Below are positions 1 to 6,338 of a stretch of 7,055 bases of DNA, piece by piece. Below the pieces are notes generated by a model that was not told the DNA's origin, searched no databases, and was given only the letters and a program-made list of their open reading frames with translations. The position numbers and the translations under genes were made by a program. Within the stretch, counting starts at the first letter, position 1. Every line of letters begins with the position of its first letter. This DNA is from an uncultured Porphyromonadaceae bacterium (GTDB lineage: Bacteria > Bacteroidota > Bacteroidia > Bacteroidales > Muribaculaceae): NCBI GenBank assembly GCA_900555165.1, contig USKE01000120.1, forward strand, positions 1-7,055, in the 5' to 3' direction.

Positions 1-114
1 TATCTCAAAAACCGACCACCGGAACGTTAACATTTATTATTAAACAGCCTCTTAATGTGATTTATCGCAAAAAACGACCACCGGAACGTTGACATTTATT
101 TTTAAACAGCCTCT
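1..114. repeat. Tandem direct repeat, two copies, 62-bp period
   Basis: Positions 1-52 and 63-114 align without gaps at 48 of 52 bases; the mismatches are at 5, 12, 29 and 39 of the first copy. The best-conserved core is 13-28 and 75-90, identical in both and ending in the palindrome AACGTT. An AT-rich stretch and the shared end ACAGCCTCT follow. A 10-bp spacer separates the copies. A short degenerate third start (AAAACCGAC, 121-129) may follow. The array may extend left of the window. No ORF runs through it and I do not recognise the family. It is noncoding; its role is unknown. Confidence 0.85.
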
Positions 115-129
115 AATATTAAAACCGAC

Positions 130-166
130 AACGGCGCCCAAACAATTGTGTCTGAGCGCCGTTTTA
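130..166 (+). terminator. Probable intrinsic terminator of a gene upstream of the window
   Basis: AACGGCGC (130-137) pairs perfectly with GCGCCGTT (156-163) around an 18-base loop. The right arm runs into a short T-run (162-165). The stem is GC-rich but the T-tract is weak, so termination may be partial. No gene inside the window could use it on the plus strand, so it would serve a gene left of position 1. It could also be just a stable hairpin. Confidence 0.5.
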
Positions 167-231
167 CGTGTGTAGTGTTGACCTCGAGTATGCGTCGCGG
201 CAATCCCGACCGGCAAGGTCATCACCGCCTC

Positions 232-247
232 ATTAAATTAATTTAAT
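232..247. promoter_or_regulatory. AT-rich 16-bp perfect palindrome upstream of the mutase promoter
   Basis: ATTAAATTAATTTAAT is a perfect inverted repeat made only of A and T. It ends 16 bp before the -33 element at 264-266. Its position suits an UP-like element or a regulator site, but AT-only palindromes also arise by chance. The palindrome is seen directly; a regulatory role is inference. Confidence 0.35.
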
Positions 248-263
248 AAAATGATGTAAACGC

Positions 264-294
264 TTGTGAGACTCGCGGGAAAAAGATAACTTTG
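264..294 (+). promoter_or_regulatory. Bacteroidota-type promoter for the phospho-sugar mutase gene
   Basis: The -7 box TAACTTTG (287-294) matches the Bacteroidota primary-sigma consensus TAnnTTTG exactly. A -33 TTG lies at 264-266 with 20 bp between, the expected spacing. Transcription should start near 299-302, giving a leader of about 60 nt. An AAAAGGAA stretch at 332-339 is about 21 nt before the ATG, too far to be a normal Shine-Dalgarno site. Confidence 0.75.
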
Positions 295-360
295 CCTAAC
301 AGCAAGACCTGACTCACATCATAAACAATACAAAAGGAATATAATTAATATCTTCTCAAT

Positions 361-2109
361 ATGGAAAACGAAGAACTGCTGAAGACCGTGAAAGAGAAAG
401 CGATGGTCTGGCTCACCGACCAGTATGACGAAGCCACACGTGCCGAAGTCAAACAGATGCTTGAGGCCGAGGATCCCACCGCTCTCATCGAGGCCTTCTA
501 CAAAGACCTTGAATTCGGTACCGGCGGTCTGCGCGGCATCATGGGTGCCGGCACAAACCGCATGAACATCTACACCGTTGGCGCCGCCACCCAGGGCCTG
601 GCCAACTACCTTAAAGAGGCATTCCCCGACCTGCCCCAGATTTCGGTGGCTGTGGGTCATGACGTGCGCAACAACTCGCGCAAATTCGCCGAAATCGTGG
701 CCAACATCTTCTCGGCCAACGGCATCAAGGCTTATCTGTTCGACAGTTTCCGCCCCACCCCCGAACTCTCGTTCGCCATCCGTCACCTCGGCTGCCAGAG
801 CGGTGTAAACATCACCGCCTCGCACAACCCCAAGGAATACAACGGCTACAAGGCATACTGGGCCGACGGCGCACAGATCATCGCCCCCCACGACGTGAAT
901 ATCATCGACCATGTGAACCGCATCCAGAGCGTGGCCGACATCAAGTTCGAAGGAAATCCCGACCTCATCGAGATCATCGGCGACAAGATGGATCAGGATT
1001 ATCTTGAGGCCATCAAAGGTCTGTCACTCTCGCCCGAGATCAACAAGAAATACCACGACCTGAAGATCGTCTACACCCCGATCCACGGCACCGGCGTGAA
1101 ACTCGTGCCCGACTCGCTCATGAACTACGGGTTCACCAACATCATCCACGTGCCCGAACAGGATGTGCCGTCGGGCGACTTCCCCACCGTCGACTCCCCC
1201 AACCCCGAGAACGCATCGGCAATGGCAATGGCGGTGGCCAAAGCCAAGGAGGTAGAGGCCGACCTGGTGGTGGCATCAGACCCCGACGCCGACCGCATCG
1301 GCTGCGTCATCCGCGACAACAACGGCGAATACCAGCTCATCAACGGCAACCAGATTGTCATGATTCTGCTCAACTACATCATGCGCCGCAGCCGCGAGAT
1401 GGGCAAGCTCACCGGCAACGAATATGTTGTCAAGACAATCGTGACGACAGAGACCATCAAGTCTATCGCCGAGGCAAACAACATCCGCATGTATGACTGC
1501 TACACCGGTTTCAAGTGGATCGCATCGGTAATCCGCGACAACGAGGGCACCGCCCGCTATCTCGGCGGCGGCGAGGAGAGCTACGGTTTCCTGGCCGAGA
1601 CATTCGCCCGCGACAAAGACTCGGTGTCGGCAATCTCGCTTATGGCCGAGACCCTGGCATGGGCCAAGGAGAAAGGGATGAGTTTCATGGAGATGCTTCA
1701 GGACATCTACCTGAAGTACGGTTTCTCGCGTGAGCTCGGCATCTCTGTAGTGCGTCCGGGCAAGAGCGGCGCCGAAGAAATCCAGGCCATGATGAAACAG
1801 TTCCGCGAGAACCCGCCGAAACAGCTTGCCGGCAGCCCCGTGGTCGTCGTCAAGGACTATGCCGACCTGAACATGACCGACATGCGCGACGGCCACGTGG
1901 AGAAGATGGACTTCCCCGTTACCTCGAACGTGCTGCAGTATTTCACCGAGGACAACACCAAGGTTTCGGTACGTCCGTCAGGCACCGAGCCTAAAATCAA
2001 GTTCTACATCGAGGTTCACGGCAAGATGGCCTCGAAAGCCGACTATCATGCCGCCACCGAGGCCGCTGACGCCAAGATCGAGGCCGTGAAGAAAGACCTC
2101 GGCATCTGA
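361..2109 (+). CDS. Phospho-sugar mutase (phosphoglucomutase/phosphomannomutase family)
   Basis: An alpha-D-phosphohexomutase of 582 aa, the usual length of the long PGM2/PgcA-like branch. It should interconvert hexose 1- and 6-phosphates (probably glucose, perhaps also mannose) in the cytoplasm, linking glycolysis and glycogen to sugar nucleotides. All four family signatures are present in order: an N-terminal FGTGGLRG loop (52-59); the phosphoserine loop TASHNP (152-157, Ser154 the phosphate carrier); the Mg-binding loop DPDADR (Asp307, Asp309, Asp311); the sugar-recognition loop GGGEESYG (402-409); and the C-terminal phosphate-binding loop RPSGTEPK (538-545). The ATG at 361 gives a typical N-terminus and lies about 60 nt after the predicted transcription start. 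The gene has its own promoter and terminator, so it is probably monocistronic. Family assignment is firm; substrate preference cannot be read from sequence, so no symbol is given. Confidence 0.96.
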   Translation: MENEELLKTVKEKAMVWLTDQYDEATRAEVKQMLEAEDPTALIEAFYKDLEFGTGGLRGIMGAGTNRMNIYTVGAATQGLANYLKEAFPDLPQISVAVGHDVRNNSRKFAEIVANIFSANGIKAYLFDSFRPTPELSFAIRHLGCQSGVNITASHNPKEYNGYKAYWADGAQIIAPHDVNIIDHVNRIQSVADIKFEGNPDLIEIIGDKMDQDYLEAIKGLSLSPEINKKYHDLKIVYTPIHGTGVKLVPDSLMNYGFTNIIHVPEQDVPSGDFPTVDSPNPENASAMAMAVAKAKEVEADLVVASDPDADRIGCVIRDNNGEYQLINGNQIVMILLNYIMRRSREMGKLTGNEYVVKTIVTTETIKSIAEANNIRMYDCYTGFKWIASVIRDNEGTARYLGGGEESYGFLAETFARDKDSVSAISLMAETLAWAKEKGMSFMEMLQDIYLKYGFSRELGISVVRPGKSGAEEIQAMMKQFRENPPKQLAGSPVVVVKDYADLNMTDMRDGHVEKMDFPVTSNVLQYFTEDNTKVSVRPSGTEPKIKFYIEVHGKMASKADYHAATEAADAKIEAVKKDLGI

Positions 2110-2137
2110 TAACACTCCTATCCCCTCGATAATACAG

Positions 2138-2188
2138 ACAACGGGGATGTGTCACAGTCATAGACGCGGCACATCCCCGTTGTTTTCT
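2138..2188 (+). terminator. Strong intrinsic terminator after the phospho-sugar mutase gene
   Basis: The arm at 2138-2151 pairs perfectly with 2170-2183 over 14 bp. A T-G and a C-G pair (2152-2153 with 2168-2169) extend it inward, leaving a 14-base loop. A T-run (2183-2186, then CT) follows. The left flank gives no T-tract on the minus strand, so it acts in the plus direction. It lies 28 bp after the mutase stop and ends just before the next start codon at 2200. Confidence 0.85.
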
Positions 2189-2199
2189 ATATCCGCCTA

Positions 2200-2937
2200 A
2201 TGGAAGTAATCTACGAAGACAATCATATCGTGGTGGTCAACAAGGCCCCCGGCGAGATAGTACAGGGCGACAAGACCGGCGACACACCGCTTGTCGACAC
2301 CGTCAGACTCTGGCTTAAAGCGAAATACAATAAACCAGGCAACGTGTTCTGCGGTGTCGTGCACCGCCTCGACCGCCCGGTTGGCGGACTCGTTGTCTTC
2401 GCCAAGACCTCGAAAGCGCTTACGCGGCTCAACGAGATGTTCCGCAACGGCGACGTGCACAAGACCTACTGGGCACTCTCGCGCAACCGCCCGAACCCCG
2501 CCGAGGGGGAGCTGCGCCACTGGCTCACTTCGGTAGAGAAGACCAACAAGTCATACGTCAGCGACCGGCCGCGCGAGGGCGCCAAGGAGGCACGGCTCAG
2601 ATACCGGCTGATCGGCGCGTCTGCCCGCTACAGCCTTATCGAAGTACGGTTGCTCACCGGGCGAAAGCACCAGATCAGGGTGCAGCTCGCCTCGATCGGC
2701 TGCCCGATAAAGGGTGACCTGAAATATGGCGACAGACGCTCGAACCCCGACGGCTCGATTTCTCTGCTGGCACGGCACATCGAGTTCACACACCCGGTAA
2801 GCGGGAAACTGATCTCGCTTGACGCCCCCCTGCCCGACGATAACCTGTGGCAGGCCTTCGCCCCCGTCGCCGCTTCAGCCTCACATGATACAACGACAGA
2901 CGCAACGACAGACACCACGACTCACCATAATGAATAA
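2200..2937 (+). CDS. RluA-family RNA pseudouridine synthase
   Basis: A 245-aa stand-alone pseudouridine synthase that should isomerise a uridine in rRNA or tRNA; the target base cannot be told from sequence. The catalytic motif is HRLDRPVGG (55-63) with Asp58 as the nucleophile. Its last positions differ from the common HRLDxxTSG form. The second conserved block, LLTGRKHQIRVQLA (151-164), is intact. There is no N-terminal S4 RNA-binding domain; like E. coli RluA (about 219 aa) it is essentially just the catalytic fold. The start at 2200 puts the YEDNHIVVVNKAPG strand right at the N-terminus, as expected, though no Shine-Dalgarno site precedes it. The last ~17 residues (229-245) are a low-complexity Thr/Asp/His tail outside the fold, encoded partly by a 12-bp tandem repeat. 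The gene overlaps fmt by 8 bp, so the two are probably co-transcribed and translationally coupled. Confidence 0.92.
   Translation: MEVIYEDNHIVVVNKAPGEIVQGDKTGDTPLVDTVRLWLKAKYNKPGNVFCGVVHRLDRPVGGLVVFAKTSKALTRLNEMFRNGDVHKTYWALSRNRPNPAEGELRHWLTSVEKTNKSYVSDRPREGAKEARLRYRLIGASARYSLIEVRLLTGRKHQIRVQLASIGCPIKGDLKYGDRRSNPDGSISLLARHIEFTHPVSGKLISLDAPLPDDNLWQAFAPVAASASHDTTTDATTDTTTHHNE
2891..2914 (+). repeat. 12-bp tandem repeat in the tail of the pseudouridine synthase gene
   Basis: CAACGACAGACG (2891-2902) is followed at once by CAACGACAGACA (2903-2914), 11 of 12 bases identical. It encodes Thr-Thr-Asp-x units in the C-terminal tail and lies 15 bp before the fmt start codon. The length keeps frame, so copy-number change would only lengthen or shorten the tail. 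Confidence 0.7.
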
Positions 2938-3919
2938 AGATAATCTGAAGATAGTATTTTTCGGCACTCCAGAATTTGCCGTCGAGAGCCTTGACGCCCT
3001 TGTCACCAACGGGTTCAACGTGGCCGGTGTGGTCACCATGCCCGACAAGCCTGCAGGGCGCGGACACCGCATGTACCAGTCGCCCGTCAAGGAGTATGCC
3101 CTTACGCACGGCCTTCCCCTGTTGCAGCCGGTGAATCTGAAAGATCCGGAATTCCAGGCCGAACTGAAAGCCTGGGGCGCCGACCTGTTCATAGTCATCG
3201 CCTTCAGGATGCTCCCCGAGGCGGTGTGGCAGATGCCCCCGCTGGGCACCTTCAACCTGCATGCGTCGCTGTTGCCGCGCTACCGCGGCGCGGCCCCCAT
3301 AAACTGGGCCGTGATAAACGGCGACACCGAAACGGGCGTCACCACATTCTTCCTGAAACATGAAATCGACACGGGCGACATCATCGCCCAGGAACGGGTT
3401 GAAATCCTCCCCGGCGACAATGTGGGCGACGTGCATGACCGCCTCATGTCGCTTGGCGCGCGGCTAACGGTCGATACCGTAAACCATATCATAGCCGGAG
3501 ACCTCACCCCGATTCCCCAGGAGCGTCTGCTCGCGGGTGCCGAACCCACTCCCGCGCCGAAAATCTTCAAGGAGACATGCCTGATCGACTGGACAAAACC
3601 TGCCATGCATGTGCACAACCTTGTCAGAGGCCTCTCACCCTACCCCTGCGCCTGGTGCGATGTATTTGACAGCGCGACCGAGGATAACGCTCGCCTTACC
3701 ACACTGAAAATCGCCGAAACCGCCCTTACCGACACGCGCTCGGACCTCCCCGCCGGAACCATCGTCACCGGTCGAGGCACGCTGGGGGTGGTGTGCGGCG
3801 ACGGCCGGCTGCTTGAAATCCGCCGCCTCCAGCCCTCGGGAAAACGCATGATGCAGGCCGACGAATATCTGCGCGGCGCGCGCCTTCCGGAAACGGCCAC
3901 ATGCCGCCCCAAGGCCTGA
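2930..3919 (+). CDS. fmt: Methionyl-tRNA formyltransferase
   Basis: Transfers a formyl group from 10-formyl-tetrahydrofolate to the amino group of initiator Met-tRNA in the cytoplasm. At 329 aa it is close to E. coli Fmt (about 315). The N-terminal Rossmann-like domain starts with IVFFGTPEFA (8-17) and carries the PDKPAGRG loop (38-45) used in tRNA recognition. The catalytic set is complete: Asn109 and His111 in the NLHASLLPRYRG block (109-120) and Asp147 in DTGD (147-150). The C-terminal beta-barrel domain runs from about 207. The ATG at 2930 was chosen because IVFFGTPEFA then follows at the usual distance. An in-frame ATG at 2819 would add 37 residues of Pro/Gln/Arg-rich sequence read from inside the upstream gene. 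It starts within the last codons of the pseudouridine synthase gene (8-bp overlap), suggesting translational coupling. Confidence 0.96.
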   Translation: MNKDNLKIVFFGTPEFAVESLDALVTNGFNVAGVVTMPDKPAGRGHRMYQSPVKEYALTHGLPLLQPVNLKDPEFQAELKAWGADLFIVIAFRMLPEAVWQMPPLGTFNLHASLLPRYRGAAPINWAVINGDTETGVTTFFLKHEIDTGDIIAQERVEILPGDNVGDVHDRLMSLGARLTVDTVNHIIAGDLTPIPQERLLAGAEPTPAPKIFKETCLIDWTKPAMHVHNLVRGLSPYPCAWCDVFDSATEDNARLTTLKIAETALTDTRSDLPAGTIVTGRGTLGVVCGDGRLLEIRRLQPSGKRMMQADEYLRGARLPETATCRPKA

Positions 3920-3931
3920 AAACATGGGGTT

Positions 3932-3945
3932 TCAGCCCGGGCTGA
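3932..3945. other. GC-rich 14-bp palindrome after fmt
   Basis: TCAGCCCGGGCTGA is a perfect palindrome 12 bp after the fmt stop. As RNA it could fold only with a 4-base loop and 5-bp stem. It is followed by A residues, not T, so it is not a standard plus-strand terminator. CCCCA (3907-3911) and TGGGG (3925-3929) nearby could form a competing stem. It may stabilise the fmt mRNA 3' end or bind a protein, but neither is shown. Confidence 0.35.
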
Positions 3946-3988
3946 GAAAAATTCCGCATTTCCGGTGATAATTTGTAAGATAAAAGTA

Positions 3989-4019
3989 TTGAAATTTCCA
4001 AGCCTTTTGTCTATATTTG
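3989..4019 (+). promoter_or_regulatory. Bacteroidota-type promoter for serC-serA
   Basis: The -7 box TATATTTG (4012-4019) is an exact match to TAnnTTTG, with a -33 TTG at 3989-3991 and a 20-bp spacer. Transcription should begin around 4024-4027, leaving a leader of about 76 nt. The stretch just before the serC ATG (4078-4101) is pyrimidine-rich and has no Shine-Dalgarno site. Confidence 0.8.
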
Positions 4020-4024
4020 CAACC

Positions 4025-4052
4025 GAGAGTCATCTCAGGCCGATTTAGGCCT
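4025..4052 (+). other. Two adjacent small hairpins at the serC mRNA 5' end
   Basis: GAGA (4025-4028) pairs with TCTC (4033-4036) around a 4-base loop. Directly after it AGGCC (4037-4041) pairs with GGCCT (4048-4052) around a 6-base loop. The pair begins about where the promoter places the transcription start. Protection of the 5' end or a regulatory leader is possible. I see no known riboswitch fold, and the stems are short. Confidence 0.35.
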
Positions 4053-4101
4053 CCTTGAAATTACTGATTATCACATTTTCACCCATATTCCCCCTACCCC
4101 T

Positions 4102-5172
4102 ATGAAGAAGCATAATTTCTATGCCGGCCCTTCGATCATGAGCCAGTACACAATCCGCAACACTGCCGATGCCGTACTCAACTTCGCCGACACCGGCCTG
4201 TCGATCCTCGAGGTATCACACCGTTCAAAGGAATTCCAGGCTGTTATGGACGAGGCCCAGGCTCTTGTAAAGGAACTTCTTGAGGTTCCCGAAGGCTATC
4301 ACGTGCTTTTCCTCGGCGGCGGCGCCAGCCTGCAGTTCGCCATGGTGCCCTACAACCTGCTCAAGACCAAAGCCGCGTATCTCGACACCGGCGTCTGGGC
4401 ACACAAAGCCATCAAAGAGGCCCGACTCTTCGGCGACGTCGACGTCGTTGCTTCTTCTGAAGACAAAAACTACAACTACATCCCCAAAGGGTATGTGGTG
4501 CCTGACGATGTCGACTACTTCCACTACACCACCAACAACACCATCTACGGCACCGAAATCCGCAAGGATCCCGACGTGAAGGTTCGCCTGGTGGCCGACA
4601 TGTCGTCAGACATCTTCTCGCGCCCTGTGGATGTGGCAAAATATGACATCATCTACGCCGGCGCACAGAAGAACCTCGCCCCCGCGGGCGCCACTCTGGT
4701 AATCGTGCGCGAGGACTGTCTGAACAAGATGGACCGCCCCATCCCCACCATGCTCAACTACGCCACGCATACCGCCAAGGGCTCGATGTTCAACACCCCG
4801 CCGGTGCTCCCCATCTACTCAGCCCTCCAGACCCTGAAATATTACAAGGAGATGGGCGGCATCAAGGAGCTCGAGCGCCGCGACATCGACAAGGCCGCCA
4901 AGCTCTACGAGGCCATCGACTCAAGCCGCATGTTCGTGGCCACCGTGCCTGACCATGAAGACCGCTCGATCATGAACGTATGTTTCGTGATGAAACCCGA
5001 ATACAAAGAGCTTGAGAAGGAGTTCATCGACTTCGCCTCGACCAAAGGAATCGTCGGCATCAAGGGTCACCGTTCGGTAGGCGGTTTCCGCGCGTCGCTC
5101 TACAACGCACTCCCCATGGAGAGCGTGGATGTGCTCGTGCAGGCAATGAAAGAGTTCCAGGACAAACACTAA
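4102..5172 (+). CDS. serC: Phosphoserine aminotransferase
   Basis: A PLP enzyme that makes 3-phosphoserine from 3-phosphohydroxypyruvate and glutamate, the second step of serine synthesis; the family also acts in vitamin B6 synthesis in some bacteria. At 356 aa it is full length (E. coli about 362). Visible motifs: NFYAGPS at the start (5-11); SHRSKEF (39-45), whose Arg41 should bind substrate; the PLP phosphate loop GGGAS (72-76); Trp99, which should stack on the cofactor; Asp166 in VADMSSD; Lys190 in AGAQKN, the Schiff-base lysine; NTPP (231-234), contributed across the dimer; and [15 protein letters not shown] (322-336). It is the first gene of an operon with serA, 12 bp downstream, driven by the promoter at 3989-4019. 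The ATG at 4102 gives the normal family N-terminus. Confidence 0.97.
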   Translation: MKKHNFYAGPSIMSQYTIRNTADAVLNFADTGLSILEVSHRSKEFQAVMDEAQALVKELLEVPEGYHVLFLGGGASLQFAMVPYNLLKTKAAYLDTGVWAHKAIKEARLFGDVDVVASSEDKNYNYIPKGYVVPDDVDYFHYTTNNTIYGTEIRKDPDVKVRLVADMSSDIFSRPVDVAKYDIIYAGAQKNLAPAGATLVIVREDCLNKMDRPIPTMLNYATHTAKGSMFNTPPVLPIYSALQTLKYYKEMGGIKELERRDIDKAAKLYEAIDSSRMFVATVPDHEDRSIMNVCFVMKPEYKELEKEFIDFASTKGIVGIKGHRSVGGFRASLYNALPMESVDVLVQAMKEFQDKH

Positions 5173-5184
5173 TCCCCGACAGCC

Positions 5185-6105
5185 ATGAAAGTTCTTGTAG
5201 CCACCGAGAAACCGTTTGCCGCAGTGGCCGTAGACGGTATACGCAAAGTCATCGAGGACGCCGGGTACGAGCTCGAACTCCTTGAGAAATACACCTCGAA
5301 AGAGGAACTTCTCGCTGCCGTGGCAACTGCCGACGGCCTGATCATCCGCTCTGACAAGGTTGACGAGGCGGTGCTTGACGCCGCCAAGCAACTCAAGATC
5401 GTGGTACGCGCCGGTGCCGGATATGACAATGTGGACCTGGCCGCCGCCACCGCCCACAACGTATGCGTCGAGAACACCCCGGGCCAGAACTCAAACGCCG
5501 TGGCCGAACTGGTGTTCGGCATGCTCGTGATGGCCGTGCGCAACATGTACAACGGCACATCGGGCACCGAGCTGAAAGGGAAACGCCTCGGCATCCACGC
5601 CTTCGGGCAGGTGGGCCGCAACGTGGCCCGCATCGCCAAAGGGTTCGGCATGGAGGTATCGGCCCTTGACCCCTACTGCCCCGACGAGGTCATCGCCGAG
5701 GCCGGCGTAAAGCCCATCCACTCGGTAGAGGAGCTTTACAAGGAGAACAAGGTGGTTTCGCTCCACATCCCCGCCACCGCCGAGACTAAGAAGTCTGTGG
5801 GCTATGACCTGATCACACTCATGCCCAAAGGGGGCGTGCTGGTCAACACGGCCCGCAAGGAGGTGATTGACGAGGATGGCCTGAAACGCGCCCTCGCCGA
5901 CCGTCCCGACCTGAAATATGTGGCCGACATCCGTCCCGACAATGCCGACGAGCTTGAGGCCGAATTCGCGGGCCGCGTATTCTTCACCCCGAAGAAGATG
6001 GGCGCCCAGACAGCCGAGGCCAACATCAACGCCGGCATCGCCGCCGCCAACCAGACGGTAGCGTTCCTGCGCGACGGCATCGACCGTTTCCGTGTAAACA
6101 AGTAA
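5185..6105 (+). CDS. serA: D-3-phosphoglycerate dehydrogenase, short ACT-less form
   Basis: A D-2-hydroxyacid dehydrogenase that oxidises 3-phosphoglycerate to 3-phosphohydroxypyruvate with NAD+, the first step of serine synthesis and the source of the SerC substrate. It has 306 aa and lacks the C-terminal ACT domain through which serine inhibits the E. coli enzyme (about 410 aa), so that feedback is not expected. The substrate-domain block VVRAGAGYDNVD (73-84) is intact. The nucleotide loop reads AFGQVG (139-144), with Ala at the first Gly of GxGxxG. Asp162 at the end of the next strand favours NAD+. Catalytic Arg224 is in NTARKEV. The usual TPHxG histidine is replaced: the sequence is TPKKMGAQT (268-276) with Lys270. 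No Glu is seen five residues after Asp248, where E. coli has one (here Asn253). From memory, similar sequences are general in Bacteroidota. Its place next to serC supports the assignment. Confidence 0.93.
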   Translation: MKVLVATEKPFAAVAVDGIRKVIEDAGYELELLEKYTSKEELLAAVATADGLIIRSDKVDEAVLDAAKQLKIVVRAGAGYDNVDLAAATAHNVCVENTPGQNSNAVAELVFGMLVMAVRNMYNGTSGTELKGKRLGIHAFGQVGRNVARIAKGFGMEVSALDPYCPDEVIAEAGVKPIHSVEELYKENKVVSLHIPATAETKKSVGYDLITLMPKGGVLVNTARKEVIDEDGLKRALADRPDLKYVADIRPDNADELEAEFAGRVFFTPKKMGAQTAEANINAGIAAANQTVAFLRDGIDRFRVNK

Positions 6106-6143
6106 GAGGTACCTGTTAAGGTAATCCTCACGCATCCATATCA

Positions 6144-6190
6144 TTGCGGGTCTGTGTCGTAATAGCCGACACAGGCCCGCAAAATTTTTT
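6144..6190 (+). terminator. Strong intrinsic terminator of the serC-serA operon
   Basis: The arm 6146-6159 pairs with 6167-6180 over 14 bp with one T-G wobble (6151 with 6175). Two T-A pairs extend the base (6144-6145 with 6181-6182), around a 7-base loop. Six T residues follow at 6185-6190. It lies about 40 bp after the serA stop and isolates the operon from the sigma factor gene. Confidence 0.92.
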
Positions 6191-6272
6191 CACAGGCGCA
6201 TGCAACTCCGGGCACCATTTCGGCGACTAAGAGAGTGAAACAGTTTTAGAGATGTATATCACCGTTACAGTT

Positions 6273-6285
6273 CCCCGCAGCGGGG
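6273..6285 (+). other. Small GC hairpin in the presumed leader of the sigma factor gene
   Basis: CCCCG (6273-6277) pairs with CGGGG (6281-6285) around a 3-base loop. It lies between the serA terminator and the likely sigma factor start at 6339. I see no TAnnTTTG promoter in 6191-6338. If the ATG at 6252 is used instead, this stretch is coding. Any role is speculative. Confidence 0.3.
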
Positions 6286-6320
6286 GCAGAGGAATATCAG
6301 GCCGTGAGGTCTCGGCGCTG

Positions 6321-6326
6321 AAAGGA
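6321..6326 (+). promoter_or_regulatory. Possible ribosome binding site favouring the 6339 start
   Basis: AAAGGA lies 12 nt before the ATG at 6339. Most other genes here have no purine-rich site at all, so it helps favour this start over the ATG at 6252. The spacing is slightly long. Confidence 0.4.
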
Positions 6327-6338
6327 TTCGCGCTTTAC

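Noticed and set aside
1..134. CRISPR array
   Set aside because: The spacer between the two 52-bp copies is only 10 bp, there are only two clear copies, and no cas gene is nearby.
179..221. Inverted repeat TGACCT / AGGTCA as an operator
   Set aside because: Six-base arms 31 bases apart are expected by chance and have no link to the promoter.
319..912. Minus-strand ORF of 197 aa opposite the mutase gene
   Set aside because: It lies antisense to a gene with all family motifs. Long antisense frames arise from the GC-rich third codon positions, and the product has no recognisable domain.
1276..1896. Minus-strand ORF of 206 aa within the mutase gene
   Set aside because: Shadow of the coding strand; Val/Ala/His/Gly-rich composition typical of antisense frames.
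2819..2929. Longer fmt start adding 37 residues
   Set aside because: The extra residues are read out of frame from inside the pseudouridine synthase gene, are low complexity, and precede the normal Fmt N-terminus.
2786..3436. Minus-strand ORF of 216 aa across the RluA-fmt junction
   Set aside because: It is opposite the well-supported fmt gene, and no promoter or domain supports it.
4019..4101. Riboswitch in the serC leader
   Set aside because: The leader is only about 76 nt with two tiny hairpins, and no known riboswitch core is visible.
4921..5457. Minus-strand ORF of 178 aa across the serC-serA junction
   Set aside because: Antisense to two firmly identified genes, with no independent support.
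5491..6144. Minus-strand ORF of 217 aa opposite serA
   Set aside because: Antisense shadow, no recognisable domain, and it runs into the leading edge of the serA terminator.
6252..6338. N-terminal extension of the sigma factor as coding
   Set aside because: Weaker third-position GC, uncommon codons and no domain; kept as an alternative start rather than the main call.
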